DNA from: an uncultured Saprospiraceae bacterium
GTDB lineage: Bacteria > Bacteroidota > Bacteroidia > Chitinophagales > Saprospiraceae
Length of the DNA: 64,000 nt
Direction: 5' to 3'
NCBI GenBank assembly: GCA_938015805.1
Contig: CALLXF010000010.1
Span: forward strand, 25,725-89,724
Shown here: in pieces, positions 44,892 through 54,445 of the stretch
Position numbering within the stretch: the first letter of the stretch is position 1
Layout: each line of letters starts with the position of its first letter
The notes under the pieces: model-generated
What the model saw: only the letters and a program-made list of their open reading frames with translations
Database searches by the model: none
Told to the model about the DNA's origin: nothing
Made by a program: the position numbers and the translations under genes

Positions 44892-47128
44892 TATAACTTT
44901 TTGGTGTTTTTAAAATTTACATTCGATTTTTGATAATCATTATCGTTACTCGTCATCATCTCACAATCATCAAAATCAATATCTTTTAATTTAATCACAG
45001 GATCACCTACGATAAGATGCAATTTTAATTTTCTGGAATCTTTAAATTTTAAATTTTCCATTTCCGCTAACTGTACACCAGATAAAACTACAGCTGCATC
45101 ATTTTTATTTCTTTTGTCATGTCCCACATTCTCAAACTGCGAATCGCTCATTTTTAAAATCGGACCAAAAGTACTTTCATCTCTTCCACCCCTATAAAGA
45201 TTTAAGGCTGAACCTCCTATATCTTTAAATTTAGAATCCGAGATTATTACATTTTCCACATTGTAAATTCCAGTATCATCTATCTCTTTATCCATATTAA
45301 GAACGTGTCCAGAAATATTTTCAAAAATACAATTAGCTAAGAGAATAGAATCCGCAAAAGTATTCTTGTATACTTTTAAAACATTAAAGCTATGATTAAC
45401 ATCCAGATCTTTAAACGTACAATCTCGGATCATAAGTTTATAGTTATTAATCATGGAATACTGACTAGTCCTAATCACAGCGTTACCAGAGTAATCGTCG
45501 CATTCTGTTCCATGAATAGTTAATCCTTCTAAGGTAAGCGAACCACCATTTTCGATATTAAATAAGGATGGTCGTTCAAAAGTTAATGTAGGGTTATCAG
45601 TCGATTTAATGGTAATCGTGTGATTTATATTTATAGCCTTACTCTGATGATAAATCCCAGATGACAATTCTAAAATATCCCCATCCTTGGTTTCTCTTAT
45701 AGCTTCAAGTAAGGTGTTATCACCTGGTCGTACAGTTATAATTTTGCCAGTATTAAAGTGAATATGATAATCCTTGTTAGGATACCAAGCTACTCCAGTA
45801 TTTGTCTCATTAGGAATTTCTTTTCTAGATTCAGGTCCTACGGATGCATACTCGTTACATTTTTTAATTCCGTTTACCGAGGTAAAAGTTAAATTCTTTT
45901 TTTCAAAACCTTCTGTCACAACTCTTCCTTTATTTGTAGGAAGTAACATATTATTACTTATGTAATTATTTCTAAAATCTATCCCTTCGATATCATCATA
46001 AACGGTAAAGACATCATCCTTTTCTTCATTATAAAAAATATTAGAAGTCATCGTACTATTTACAGGAGGTGCACTTCTCTCTGCATCGCTACCTGCACAT
46101 AATTGTACATGGTCACAATCTACTAAGAGGTTATGACTTATATCAGAATCCGTAACTTGGAAATAACGATTGAGCGGGGAATCAGGGACTCCGTTCATCA
46201 CAACTAAAGAGCCACGGAATCTCGTACCCGTTAAGCCTTGCAAATAATTATTCTTTACCGTTTGGGTTTTGTTTATAACTCTAATACCTCCAGTATTAGG
46301 TAATCTATTACCTATAAAATAATTGTTTTCTACTAAGGTCTCATTTCCGTGACGCATAGTTAGAGTTCCTTGACATTCATAAAAAGTATTATTTCTAAAA
46401 ATGTTTTGACACGATTTACTAGAAATAATTTCCAGCTCTCCACTACATCTTTCAAAATAATTGTCTTCTACAATTGTATTGGAATTAGATAGAGAATAAT
46501 GACTAGTTCCTATGCGCAAGGTTTCTCCACCATTAGATCCTAATGTGGGACGATATCCAAAATAATTATGATCAATCCTATGATTATTTTCTCGATCTCC
46601 ATCATTTTTTAGCCTTACGGCCAATGTAACTCCTCTATTCCTTTTACCGACCAAGTAATTATGATCAAAGCGATTATTCTGACCATAAATATCTACCCAA
46701 TAATCTGAATCAAATCTTTCTGGTGGATTATAATTATCAATTACACATTCCGTAACCCTACAAGAATTACAAGGCGTCGTTTTATTTTTTCTAAATGAAA
46801 TTACGCAACTAGAAGACGTATGGCCATTTCTAAAAACAAGTCCCTTTAATACTATATAAGATCCGCCTATTTTAACATGAGACTGCCCTTCTAAAAACAC
46901 TTTACCATTTTCCTCTGCTTCTATCATTATGAGGCTATCTTCTTTTCCGTTAGCAACTAATTCTAATTCTGCATCTTTCCATATCCCATTAGCTAAAATT
47001 ATTTTATCCCCCGGACTAATTTCTTTTACTGCATTTTTAAATTCATCGACGTTTTTTACAAGTTTACCATCCGTAACCTTTACGCAACTCATGGTTAAGA
47101 ACAAAAAAGCAAATAAAATCAATCTCAT
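44891..47128 (-). CDS. PL6 alginate lyase lipoprotein with C-terminal beta-helix extension
   Basis: Chondroitinase-B-type right-handed beta-helix lyase of 745 residues. The PL6 catalytic Lys/Arg pair is in EIISSKSCQNIFRNNTF and LTMRHGNETLVENNYF. The N-terminal lipobox LTMSC shows membrane anchoring. Beyond the catalytic helix (about 20-400), residues 460-745 form a second beta-helix-like domain (TVRPGDNTLLEAIRETKDGDILELSSGIY). This two-domain layout is known for some PL6 enzymes. It starts a catabolic operon running to eda, with an unusual terminator-like hairpin in its leader. Confidence 0.93.
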   Translation of the reverse strand: MRLILFAFLFLTMSCVKVTDGKLVKNVDEFKNAVKEISPGDKIILANGIWKDAELELVANGKEDSLIMIEAEENGKVFLEGQSHVKIGGSYIVLKGLVFRNGHTSSSCVISFRKNKTTPCNSCRVTECVIDNYNPPERFDSDYWVDIYGQNNRFDHNYLVGKRNRGVTLAVRLKNDGDRENNHRIDHNYFGYRPTLGSNGGETLRIGTSHYSLSNSNTIVEDNYFERCSGELEIISSKSCQNIFRNNTFYECQGTLTMRHGNETLVENNYFIGNRLPNTGGIRVINKTQTVKNNYLQGLTGTRFRGSLVVMNGVPDSPLNRYFQVTDSDISHNLLVDCDHVQLCAGSDAERSAPPVNSTMTSNIFYNEEKDDVFTVYDDIEGIDFRNNYISNNMLLPTNKGRVVTEGFEKKNLTFTSVNGIKKCNEYASVGPESRKEIPNETNTGVAWYPNKDYHIHFNTGKIITVRPGDNTLLEAIRETKDGDILELSSGIYHQSKAININHTITIKSTDNPTLTFERPSLFNIENGGSLTLEGLTIHGTECDDYSGNAVIRTSQYSMINNYKLMIRDCTFKDLDVNHSFNVLKVYKNTFADSILLANCIFENISGHVLNMDKEIDDTGIYNVENVIISDSKFKDIGGSALNLYRGGRDESTFGPILKMSDSQFENVGHDKRNKNDAAVVLSGVQLAEMENLKFKDSRKLKLHLIVGDPVIKLKDIDFDDCEMMTSNDNDYQKSNVNFKNTKKL

Positions 47129-47145
47129 CTGTTAAGCTTCGTCTT

Positions 47146-47174
47146 AAAAAAAGGTTGGGACTTTATGTCCCAAC
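47146..47174 (-). terminator. Terminator-like hairpin in the 5' leader of the PL6 operon
   Basis: On the minus strand, GTTGGGAC pairs with GTCCCAAC across a 5-nt loop and is followed by C and seven T residues. The T-run ends about 17 bp before the ATG at 47128. It could be a regulated attenuator or a boundary terminator for the upstream transcript. Confidence 0.7.
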
Positions 47175-47384
47175 TTCGTATGAAAAAACTTTAAAAAAAA
47201 ATTAGTCTAATTATTAATTCTCAACAACCGTTTTATAGTATTTATACTTTTAAATCAAGTTTGGATTTCTTCCTAACTTATCCTCAGGTAACTGTAGCAA
47301 ATAATCATTATGTTTTAAACCAAGCCCTTGAGCTTATGATACAAAATCACAAAAAGTTTCATTGTAGTTTTATCCCAAATAACA

Positions 47385-47416
47385 AATTGGTTTACCAATT
47401 AATTGGTCAACCAAAT
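47385..47416. promoter_or_regulatory. Double operator, two abutting 16-bp palindromes
   Basis: AATTGGTTTACCAATT is followed immediately by AATTGGTCAACCAAAT. The same palindrome occurs before other genes of the alginate locus. It is the likely binding site of the FadR-type regulator at 61557-62255, and controls the PL6-to-eda operon. Confidence 0.75.
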
Positions 47417-47737
47417 AAACGCATTTTTTTCTATAATGAGAAATATTTATTACTCTTATTTCTCATTTACTTAATTAGCACGGATTAAAATTCAGTTTAT
47501 TTTTTTTATCCACATATAATAAATGGAAAATCCAGACAAACTAAGAATAAAACGAAAGTTCTGAATCCAATGTTTTCTTTAAACAACTCTACAAAACTAT
47601 ATCGTCGAAAACAAAAAAATACTAAACCCAAAGACAAAATGAGCTCATATAAAATCTCCAATTCCTAAGTTTACAGTATAATTCTCTAATTAACTTTATA
47701 CTAATGTGGTAGTTTAGCCTTAATCTCTAAAAGTGTG

Positions 47738-49675
47738 TTAGTTTTTAACAATCTTACGTGTAGAAGTACTTAGAATTGAGTCATTATGACTTATAAATTG
47801 AATATTCAAAAGGTAAGTACCAGCTATCAATTTATCTAAATCAATCACCAGTTCTTTTTGATCTACAAAATACTCTTTTGTAAAAACGCTTTTACCATCT
47901 ACATCCATAATACCAATGACGGATCTGTAGATTTCTGATGGTAAATTAGTCAGTATTATTCTTCCAGCTGTCGGGTTTGGGAAAAGAAGCATTTCGGTTT
48001 CATAATTTACTAGAACACCCGATAGTTCCCCAGGATCCTGATAGATAATAATTGTTGCTGATTTTGTCCCGTCGGAAATAATCACGGTCCCCGATCGATT
48101 TACATTCTCAGGATTTGCATCAATTGCTATATTGAGTTGAGCGTCTCCAGATCCAGATGAAAGATCCGTCGATATCCAGTTTAAACTAGTCGTTACTGTC
48201 CAATCTATATTACTCGAAATCATTACAGACCTAGTATCTCCATCTTTTCCAATATAAAGTTGCGAAGCATTTACTGCTATATAGTTGACTAAATTATCAA
48301 ACAAATAGGAAGGACCTGTATTCATTTCCGTTGCATGCGGTTGTACAATGGACGTTGTTGAAAATTCAGAAGCACCAATAGCTCGATCAGATACCACCAA
48401 AGGCCGCGTCTCTTTCATCAAATCAAATGATATTTCATTGTCATAATCCATTTGAGGATATAAAGGAACAGATGGATAACCATCGCTGGCCGCAGAAATT
48501 ATCGGACTGGTAGGTTCTGGCTGAAAAAAGCCTTCAATGTTTTCACTAAGCTGAGGGTCTAAATCCATAAGACCAACTGATGGAAAATCAATCCCCAGAT
48601 TCCCGAATGAAAGATTACCAAGCCATGTTTCATTTCCAGTATCTTCTTGAAACAACTTCTCAGTAGGACTTGTAAAAATATTATTAGCAATAGTCACATT
48701 GGTAGGAGGATTATTTCCAATTCCTCCTAATCTTACTTCCTCGGAGTTAACAATGGTGTTATGGTAAATGTGAATTTCATCCAAAGGATCAACTGGGTCG
48801 TTCATTAGATAAATTACTCTTTTATCTAGTCCTTCAAAATAATTGTTATAAATAAAATGATCCGAGCCTTCTCTTACTCGAATCCCCCCCATATTATTTA
48901 TAAAAAAATTACCGTATACGATTCCTTCATCTCCATGTCTAAGGACTAGTTCGGAGACTGGGTTATTTTCAAAAGTGTTGTATCGATATACATTTTGTCT
49001 CGACTTATGTGAGATAATTTCTCCGTCTCCATTGCATTGCGTAAAATAGCAATACTCTACTAGAGTACGACTATCTAAATCACCTTGTGTGCTTACTCCG
49101 ATTCTTATCGGTTCTATACCTTGATCAAGACCTACACCTTCAAAATTCTTGAATGAACAATATTGAATTTTATGATAGCCTGGTTCATCATCGACTAATA
49201 TGGAGAGTATATTCTGATTATCTAAGTTGAGTCTGTTTTCAAAGTTGCAATGACTAATAGTTGTTCTTCTAGACTCTTCATATACCCTGAGATACTTGAA
49301 GCTGGTATAATTTTGAATATTTATATGACTTATTAAAACGTCACTTCCATAAACTCGAATAACATCCAAGTTTCCAATAAAACCTCCTATGTATTGGAAA
49401 CCTGAAAAAGTAACTTCATTGGCATTAATAACAACTCTAGATACTCCAGTAAATAAAACTGTACCGTATTGTTCGGCGGTTACTATTATACCATCCTTAT
49501 CTAAGTCCATACGAGTATCAAGATACGTTCCCTCTTTCCATACTATAGAATCTCCTGTAGTGGCTAAATTTTGAGCTTCAATAAATTCAGCTCCAGACGA
49601 TACATCATAACGGGTTTGTGCATCTAAACTATATGAACAAAAGAGGACTAAAGAAAATATAAGAAATTGTTTCAT
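47738..49675 (-). CDS. T9SS-exported PL6 alginate lyase with BACON domain
   Basis: Beta-helix lyase of 645 residues. After a signal peptide (CSYSLDAQ), the PL6 catalytic helix (about 22-420) has the Lys/Arg pair in EIISHKSRQNVYRYNTF and LVLRHGDEG. A BACON domain follows (about 470-552, SSNIDWTVTTSLNWIS), a module often linked to glycan or mucin contact. The last 75 residues (LLFPNPTAGRIILTNLP to TRKIVKN) are a type A T9SS sorting domain, so the enzyme is exported or attached to the cell surface. It follows the T9SS PL7 gene on the same strand. Confidence 0.93.
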   Translation of the reverse strand: MKQFLIFSLVLFCSYSLDAQTRYDVSSGAEFIEAQNLATTGDSIVWKEGTYLDTRMDLDKDGIIVTAEQYGTVLFTGVSRVVINANEVTFSGFQYIGGFIGNLDVIRVYGSDVLISHINIQNYTSFKYLRVYEESRRTTISHCNFENRLNLDNQNILSILVDDEPGYHKIQYCSFKNFEGVGLDQGIEPIRIGVSTQGDLDSRTLVEYCYFTQCNGDGEIISHKSRQNVYRYNTFENNPVSELVLRHGDEGIVYGNFFINNMGGIRVREGSDHFIYNNYFEGLDKRVIYLMNDPVDPLDEIHIYHNTIVNSEEVRLGGIGNNPPTNVTIANNIFTSPTEKLFQEDTGNETWLGNLSFGNLGIDFPSVGLMDLDPQLSENIEGFFQPEPTSPIISAASDGYPSVPLYPQMDYDNEISFDLMKETRPLVVSDRAIGASEFSTTSIVQPHATEMNTGPSYLFDNLVNYIAVNASQLYIGKDGDTRSVMISSNIDWTVTTSLNWISTDLSSGSGDAQLNIAIDANPENVNRSGTVIISDGTKSATIIIYQDPGELSGVLVNYETEMLLFPNPTAGRIILTNLPSEIYRSVIGIMDVDGKSVFTKEYFVDQKELVIDLDKLIAGTYLLNIQFISHNDSILSTSTRKIVKN

Positions 49676-49785
49676 AGCATTACTAGTATTAAACCACGAT
49701 TAATGTGTACCTAAATGACAATAGCTAAGTAAATTCTAATTTATCTTTTACAAAAAGTAACCGCTTTTATTGCTTCATAATAAAT

Positions 49786-52602
49786 CTACTGTTTTATCAA
49801 CTTACTAATATAGGATTTATCATTTCCTTCAATCTGAACGTAATATATACCGGACTGAAGCTCACTTATATTTAGTGTTCCTGTACTATTTATTTTTTTC
49901 TGGATGACTCTTCTTCCCGATTGGTCAAAAACAGAAATTGTATCATATTGTTCCGCATCTTTTATCGTCACGATAGATGCAGCAGGATTTGGAAAGAGTA
50001 GTACTTGGTTAAGCGTAACATCATTTACATTTAATGTCGAATCTCTCTCGCCTTCACCAAAAACTCTCAGTTCAGTCAGACTACTCCATAGACCGTCATA
50101 TACATCCGCATCAGTTACTGTTATTTTTACAAATCGAGCTACCATACTGTCCACTTCATTAATGATAGGAGTAATCGATGAACCAGCTGATGTATTGTTT
50201 GTCCGATCTACCATAGTGGTAAATGGTCCATTTTCATCTAGAGAACCTTCAATGATAAATTGATAGGCTCTGTCTTCATAACAGGTTACCTCCGTTCCAG
50301 TTATCGTAATATTTCCATGTAAATCAACAGTTGCGGATTGAGGGAAACCTTGTACAGACCATCTTGTATTGGTATTATCATCAACCAATTTATCAGGAGT
50401 ATTTGGGCCATCCGGAACCCCCGTACCCACAATTGGCTGGAACAATGCCCAGTTAAACTTAGAAGAAGGACTAAGAATTTTTATCGCAGCAGAATCGGTA
50501 AATCCTCCTTCCTCTGTTGTTACCGTAATTATTACCGTGCCCTCAGATATTCCAGTTACTAAACCATTTGGGCTGACTGTGGCTATACTAGGATCATCTG
50601 TTTCAAAAGTTACATTTTGATTAGTTGCATTTGCTGGCATTACTACAGCTTCTAATTGTGAGGTACCTCCTACAGCAATCGGTCCTTGCTCAACTAGTTC
50701 TACACCAGTGACATCTTCTGGAATGCTCACGGTAATTTTAGTACTTAAAGAAGTCTTAGAACCACCTTCATTATCTGTAGCCTTAGCGGTTAAAGTATAT
50801 TCTCCCTCTGCAACATCTAACCATTCCAATGAGTAAGGAGCAGTCGTATCTTCTCCTAGTTTATTAGTACCTCCTTCAAAAAATTCCACTTTCGTTATTG
50901 TACCATCAGAATCTACAGCGTCTACATCTATGATAATATCACTATCTGGTAAATAATTAGAATTATTTATAGGAGAGGTTATAGAAACAGATGGAAAATA
51001 ATTCTGTGGTGAACCATCTTTTTCAAAAAGTTCATCAAAATGTGCTGTCGCCACTCCATCATCCTGAAGGTAAACACCAGCTTTCCAATAACTTGGCCAA
51101 GTCCAAAATGATACATCCTCATTTACTTTTTCCTCCCCTTCATAATCAATAATCATTCTTCCATCCACTAATCGAATGTCACAGTTAAAAAATCCACCAG
51201 GATCTTCTCCAAGATCAATATGTGTAGTATTTATACCTACTTCATCTGTCTTTATAGCTGCCCACAAGTGATTGGCAGGCACTTTATTATTATGTTTATA
51301 AATTCTTAGCAATGGTTTATTAGGTCCACTTCCTGCACCTGCATCATCATGAATTTGCATTACGGTGACTTGATCACAGGTTTGTTCTACTATATCGATT
51401 CTTCCATGAAGCGATAGATTTTGATCATTGAGATCCCAATTAGTCTCATATCGAAGCTCTGTCCTACGACTATCTCCAGTTTGGTTGAAACGTATTTTAT
51501 CTCCATCTACTACATAAAAATAATCTGGATGAGTATAACCACTGTTCAATGAGTTTATATCCGCTGCCGTAGAGCTAGTAGGAGCTTGAAGCTTACATTC
51601 AGCAAGGAATGGTTGAAATCTTGGAATATCAGATGGTGCCAGATATTCCGTTGGTGGAGTAGGAGCAAAATGAACAACATCTAAAGCATAAAAAGAAACT
51701 TCAGCGTATTCATTAGGATCACCTGCATTATTTTGATTATAGTTTCCTGCTTTAAAGTACATCCAATCGTCTTGAAAGCCACTGTTAGTCATATCGACTT
51801 CTTGTACAACGTCTGGCTTACCCTCTCTCATAATGGTTACTGTTAGTAAATTACCGATAGCCTTTATCTCATAGCTAAATTTTTCACCTAATGCTACGCC
51901 ATCTACTGGGTCGGGAGCATTGTCAGCTCTGCTGCCGATCATATCATACCACTGTTCTGCACTGGTCGTTGGTTCATGTGCAAAATATATCGATCCTTTT
52001 GTATTACCAGGTAACTTACGATAGTAGATTCTGCACGGTTCATCATCAGATGCATGTATTTGCCCGACTATAGTTCGACCTATTTTACGATCCTCATCGG
52101 AAGTTTCCGACACGTGACCCACTGAAACAGTTGCTGTCATTATACCATCTACACCTCCAGCAGCTTCTTGGTTAGCCATTGTCGAAGAAGAAAATACCCA
52201 GTTGTTTTTATTTATTCCTTGAGTAGGAATACTGAAATCCAATCTACGCATCATTTCCCTCAACTCGTTTCTAGGATAGGCACTCCCTCCAGTAGCACCA
52301 TCATTAGGACACCAAAAAACCATAGCACCTGTAACAGGATCCGTGTAGAACTCACCATCTACTTCATAGCCATCTACTAATTGGTCTGCGTCTCTTTCTT
52401 GTTGATTTGGACGAGTTAATTTCCAATATGAAAGATCGAAATTTCCACCTGGCGGTAGATTTGGGTCTAAATCTTGTCCTATTGCTGTATTAAAACATAA
52501 AGCTGTTACAAACAATAACAATATGCCACGACAAAAGGAAGAAGTTATAGAAAAATATAATTGTCCTGATTTTAAAACCAAATTGCTAAATGACACTTTC
52601 AT
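49786..52602 (-). CDS. T9SS-exported multidomain PL7 alginate lyase (two PL7 modules)
   Basis: Secreted lyase of 938 residues. Domain order by eye: signal peptide to about 42; PL7 module 1 (45-315; YPRNELRE, VVGQIHAS, YFKAGNYNQNN); PL7 module 2 (325-548; RRTELRYE, VMQIHDD, YWKAGVYLQDDG); Ig-like domain (553-650); Big_2-like domain (652-735); F5/8 type C-like module (740-862, NTRWSVQGFPQSATVDL); T9SS sorting domain (866-938). The two PL7 modules are divergent, unlike the near-duplicates in the tandem lipoprotein, so they may prefer different alginate blocks. An operator palindrome lies 97 bp upstream. Confidence 0.93.
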   Translation of the reverse strand: MKVSFSNLVLKSGQLYFSITSSFCRGILLLFVTALCFNTAIGQDLDPNLPPGGNFDLSYWKLTRPNQQERDADQLVDGYEVDGEFYTDPVTGAMVFWCPNDGATGGSAYPRNELREMMRRLDFSIPTQGINKNNWVFSSSTMANQEAAGGVDGIMTATVSVGHVSETSDEDRKIGRTIVGQIHASDDEPCRIYYRKLPGNTKGSIYFAHEPTTSAEQWYDMIGSRADNAPDPVDGVALGEKFSYEIKAIGNLLTVTIMREGKPDVVQEVDMTNSGFQDDWMYFKAGNYNQNNAGDPNEYAEVSFYALDVVHFAPTPPTEYLAPSDIPRFQPFLAECKLQAPTSSTAADINSLNSGYTHPDYFYVVDGDKIRFNQTGDSRRTELRYETNWDLNDQNLSLHGRIDIVEQTCDQVTVMQIHDDAGAGSGPNKPLLRIYKHNNKVPANHLWAAIKTDEVGINTTHIDLGEDPGGFFNCDIRLVDGRMIIDYEGEEKVNEDVSFWTWPSYWKAGVYLQDDGVATAHFDELFEKDGSPQNYFPSVSITSPINNSNYLPDSDIIIDVDAVDSDGTITKVEFFEGGTNKLGEDTTAPYSLEWLDVAEGEYTLTAKATDNEGGSKTSLSTKITVSIPEDVTGVELVEQGPIAVGGTSQLEAVVMPANATNQNVTFETDDPSIATVSPNGLVTGISEGTVIITVTTEEGGFTDSAAIKILSPSSKFNWALFQPIVGTGVPDGPNTPDKLVDDNTNTRWSVQGFPQSATVDLHGNITITGTEVTCYEDRAYQFIIEGSLDENGPFTTMVDRTNNTSAGSSITPIINEVDSMVARFVKITVTDADVYDGLWSSLTELRVFGEGERDSTLNVNDVTLNQVLLFPNPAASIVTIKDAEQYDTISVFDQSGRRVIQKKINSTGTLNISELQSGIYYVQIEGNDKSYISKLIKQ

Positions 52603-52698
52603 AATTAAAATTTTTGAAAAAAGCCCAACGTCTACAAAACAATGAAATAATGGAATGGTTTTCTATCTCTTTCACAACTTTCAAGTTGGATAAATTTA

Positions 52699-52714
52699 AA
52701 TTGGTAAACCAATT
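52699..52714. promoter_or_regulatory. Operator palindrome before the PL7 gene
   Basis: AATTGGTAAACCAATT is a perfect 16-bp palindrome, 97 bp upstream of the PL7 start. A degenerate second copy (AGTTGGATAAATTT) begins at 52684. Confidence 0.75.
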
Positions 52715-52818
52715 TAATAATAATATTTATTTCTTAGTGTCTTTTTTGATACTTACTCACCTATTTTAAGCGACATTTTATTTTCTTAACGAATAAAAGC
52801 AACAAGATCAACTAAAAA

Positions 52819-52852
52819 AAAGAGTCTTCCATCAGTGGATAGAAGACTCTTT
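52819..52852 (-). terminator. Rho-independent terminator after susD
   Basis: AAAGAGTCTTC (52819-52829) and GAAGACTCTTT (52842-52852) form an 11-bp stem. On the minus strand a T-run follows, ending the susCD transcript. Confidence 0.88.
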
Positions 52853-52874
52853 ATAAATTTATTATTCTAATTGA

Positions 52875-54428
52875 CTAATAACCTGGATTCTGAGTCAAAT
52901 TAGGATTATTTGTTATTTCTATTGGTGGAATAGGAAGTAAGTAGTCTCTTGATGGATCAAAATTCTGAGTTCCTTGTAACTCCGTCTCATAACCATTAGG
53001 TCCAAATACTTCATCACCCATTTTTCTTCTTACGATGTCGTACCATCTTTTTTGCTCAAAGGCAAGCTCTAGTCTTCTTTCCTCTATCACATCTGCTACC
53101 GTTGCTCCTGAGATATCAGCAGGCACTGCACTAGGTGCTCCAGTTCCATCTCCATCTCTTGCTCTTTTTCTGATCATATTAACATATTGATCCGCTTCAG
53201 ATGTATTACCTAATTCGGCCGCTGCCTCGGCAGCAATTAAAAGCACCTCTGCGTAACGCATTAACTGATAATTAGATTCTGAGTCTCTACCGTTGTTATT
53301 TGCCTGAGGTAAGTCTCCTGCCATTGCAGTATACTTAGAAATATGAGGGCGATTGGTATTAACTGCATTGACACTAGAAAATTGAGAGAAAGGAATAACA
53401 TTTCCATCCGTATCAATTACAGCCTCATCATCAAAATTGACATCCTTTCTATAATCTCCATCATCCCAAGTATCAAATACTGCTTGTGCTGGAACCATCA
53501 CAGACCATCCTCCGGAGGCATAATATGTTTGCTGACCAAAGAAACCTGTAAAAGCAGCTAGATAATCTCTTGATTCATCATTATCGTTAACAGCAACGAA
53601 GTCTATTACAAAAATGGGCTCTTTAGAAGCATCTGTATTTACTGCATGGAATATATTTCTATAATCTGGTTCTAATGCTAGATCGTAAGTACCTGCTTTA
53701 TTGATAATATCCGTTGCCTCATTATAAGCCATCTGGAAATTTTCTCTTGTAAGATATACACTAGCAAGGTATGCGCTGGCAGAAGCTTTACTCGGAAGTG
53801 CCCTATTCATACGAGAATTAGGTAACCATTCTTTAGCGTACTCAAAATCCGCGATAATGCTTGCATATACTTCATCAGCTGAAGTTCTTTCTGCTACAGA
53901 TGCATCGATCGTAAGTGTTGTTTCATTTAAATATGGAACATCTCCAAAAAGTCTAACTAAATGGTAATAAGCAAATCCTCTGAGGAATCGAGCTCTACCG
54001 ATCATCTCTTCTTTTACTCCAGCAGCTTGTTCTTCAAGAGCATCTACTTCTTTAAGCGTTTCATTTGCACCTCTGATCATTTGATAAAGACGTGGCCAGA
54101 AACTTCTTTCAGGCCTAGAAGGATTTAAAATCAATGGATTAGATGCTGAAACTGTAAATTGATCATGTTCAATTCTCTCAGCAGCCGTCCCTGGATTTCC
54201 TATATCCACCATATCAGAACGTAACATAAGAGTTAAACCCAATGCTCTAGACAGAAATGCTCTAGCATCTAAATGACCGTATGCACCAGCTATAGTAGTC
54301 TCAACGGTTTCTAAATTGAGAACTCTCTCATCTGGTTCTAATTGACTTAATGCATCTTCTTCTAAATTAGAACATCCAAAAATTGATAAACCAAGAATTA
54401 GAGTTAATAAAAATTTATATTTTCTCAT
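52875..54428 (-). CDS. susD: SusD/RagB family surface glycan-binding lipoprotein
   Basis: Outer-membrane lipoprotein of 517 residues (signal ending GLSIFGCSN). The helical TPR-like SusD fold shows GRARFLRGFAYYHLVRLFGDVPYLNE, VIEERRLELAFEQKRWYDIVRRK and a C-terminal RDYLLPIPPIEITNNPNLTQNPGY, all diagnostic. It caps the SusC pore and presents glycans. Its place beside alginate lyases implies alginate oligosaccharides. It starts 17 bp after the susC stop. Confidence 0.97.
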   Translation of the reverse strand: MRKYKFLLTLILGLSIFGCSNLEEDALSQLEPDERVLNLETVETTIAGAYGHLDARAFLSRALGLTLMLRSDMVDIGNPGTAAERIEHDQFTVSASNPLILNPSRPERSFWPRLYQMIRGANETLKEVDALEEQAAGVKEEMIGRARFLRGFAYYHLVRLFGDVPYLNETTLTIDASVAERTSADEVYASIIADFEYAKEWLPNSRMNRALPSKASASAYLASVYLTRENFQMAYNEATDIINKAGTYDLALEPDYRNIFHAVNTDASKEPIFVIDFVAVNDNDESRDYLAAFTGFFGQQTYYASGGWSVMVPAQAVFDTWDDGDYRKDVNFDDEAVIDTDGNVIPFSQFSSVNAVNTNRPHISKYTAMAGDLPQANNNGRDSESNYQLMRYAEVLLIAAEAAAELGNTSEADQYVNMIRKRARDGDGTGAPSAVPADISGATVADVIEERRLELAFEQKRWYDIVRRKMGDEVFGPNGYETELQGTQNFDPSRDYLLPIPPIEITNNPNLTQNPGY

Positions 54429-54445
54429 TTTAATAATGTGTTTAT

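Larger units (their letters stand above)
47129..47737. other. Long control region inside the alginate locus
   Basis: A region of 609 bp between the T9SS PL6 gene and the catabolic PL6-PL17 operon. It holds two abutting 16-bp palindromes (47385-47416) and a terminator-like hairpin (47146-47174) only 17 bp before the PL6 start codon. A 75-codon open frame at 47261-47488 overlaps the palindromes and is judged spurious. Confidence 0.75.

Noticed and set aside
47261..47488. Plus-strand open frame of 75 codons in the alginate control region
   Set aside because: It overlaps the double operator palindrome, has no recognisable domain and runs against all surrounding genes.
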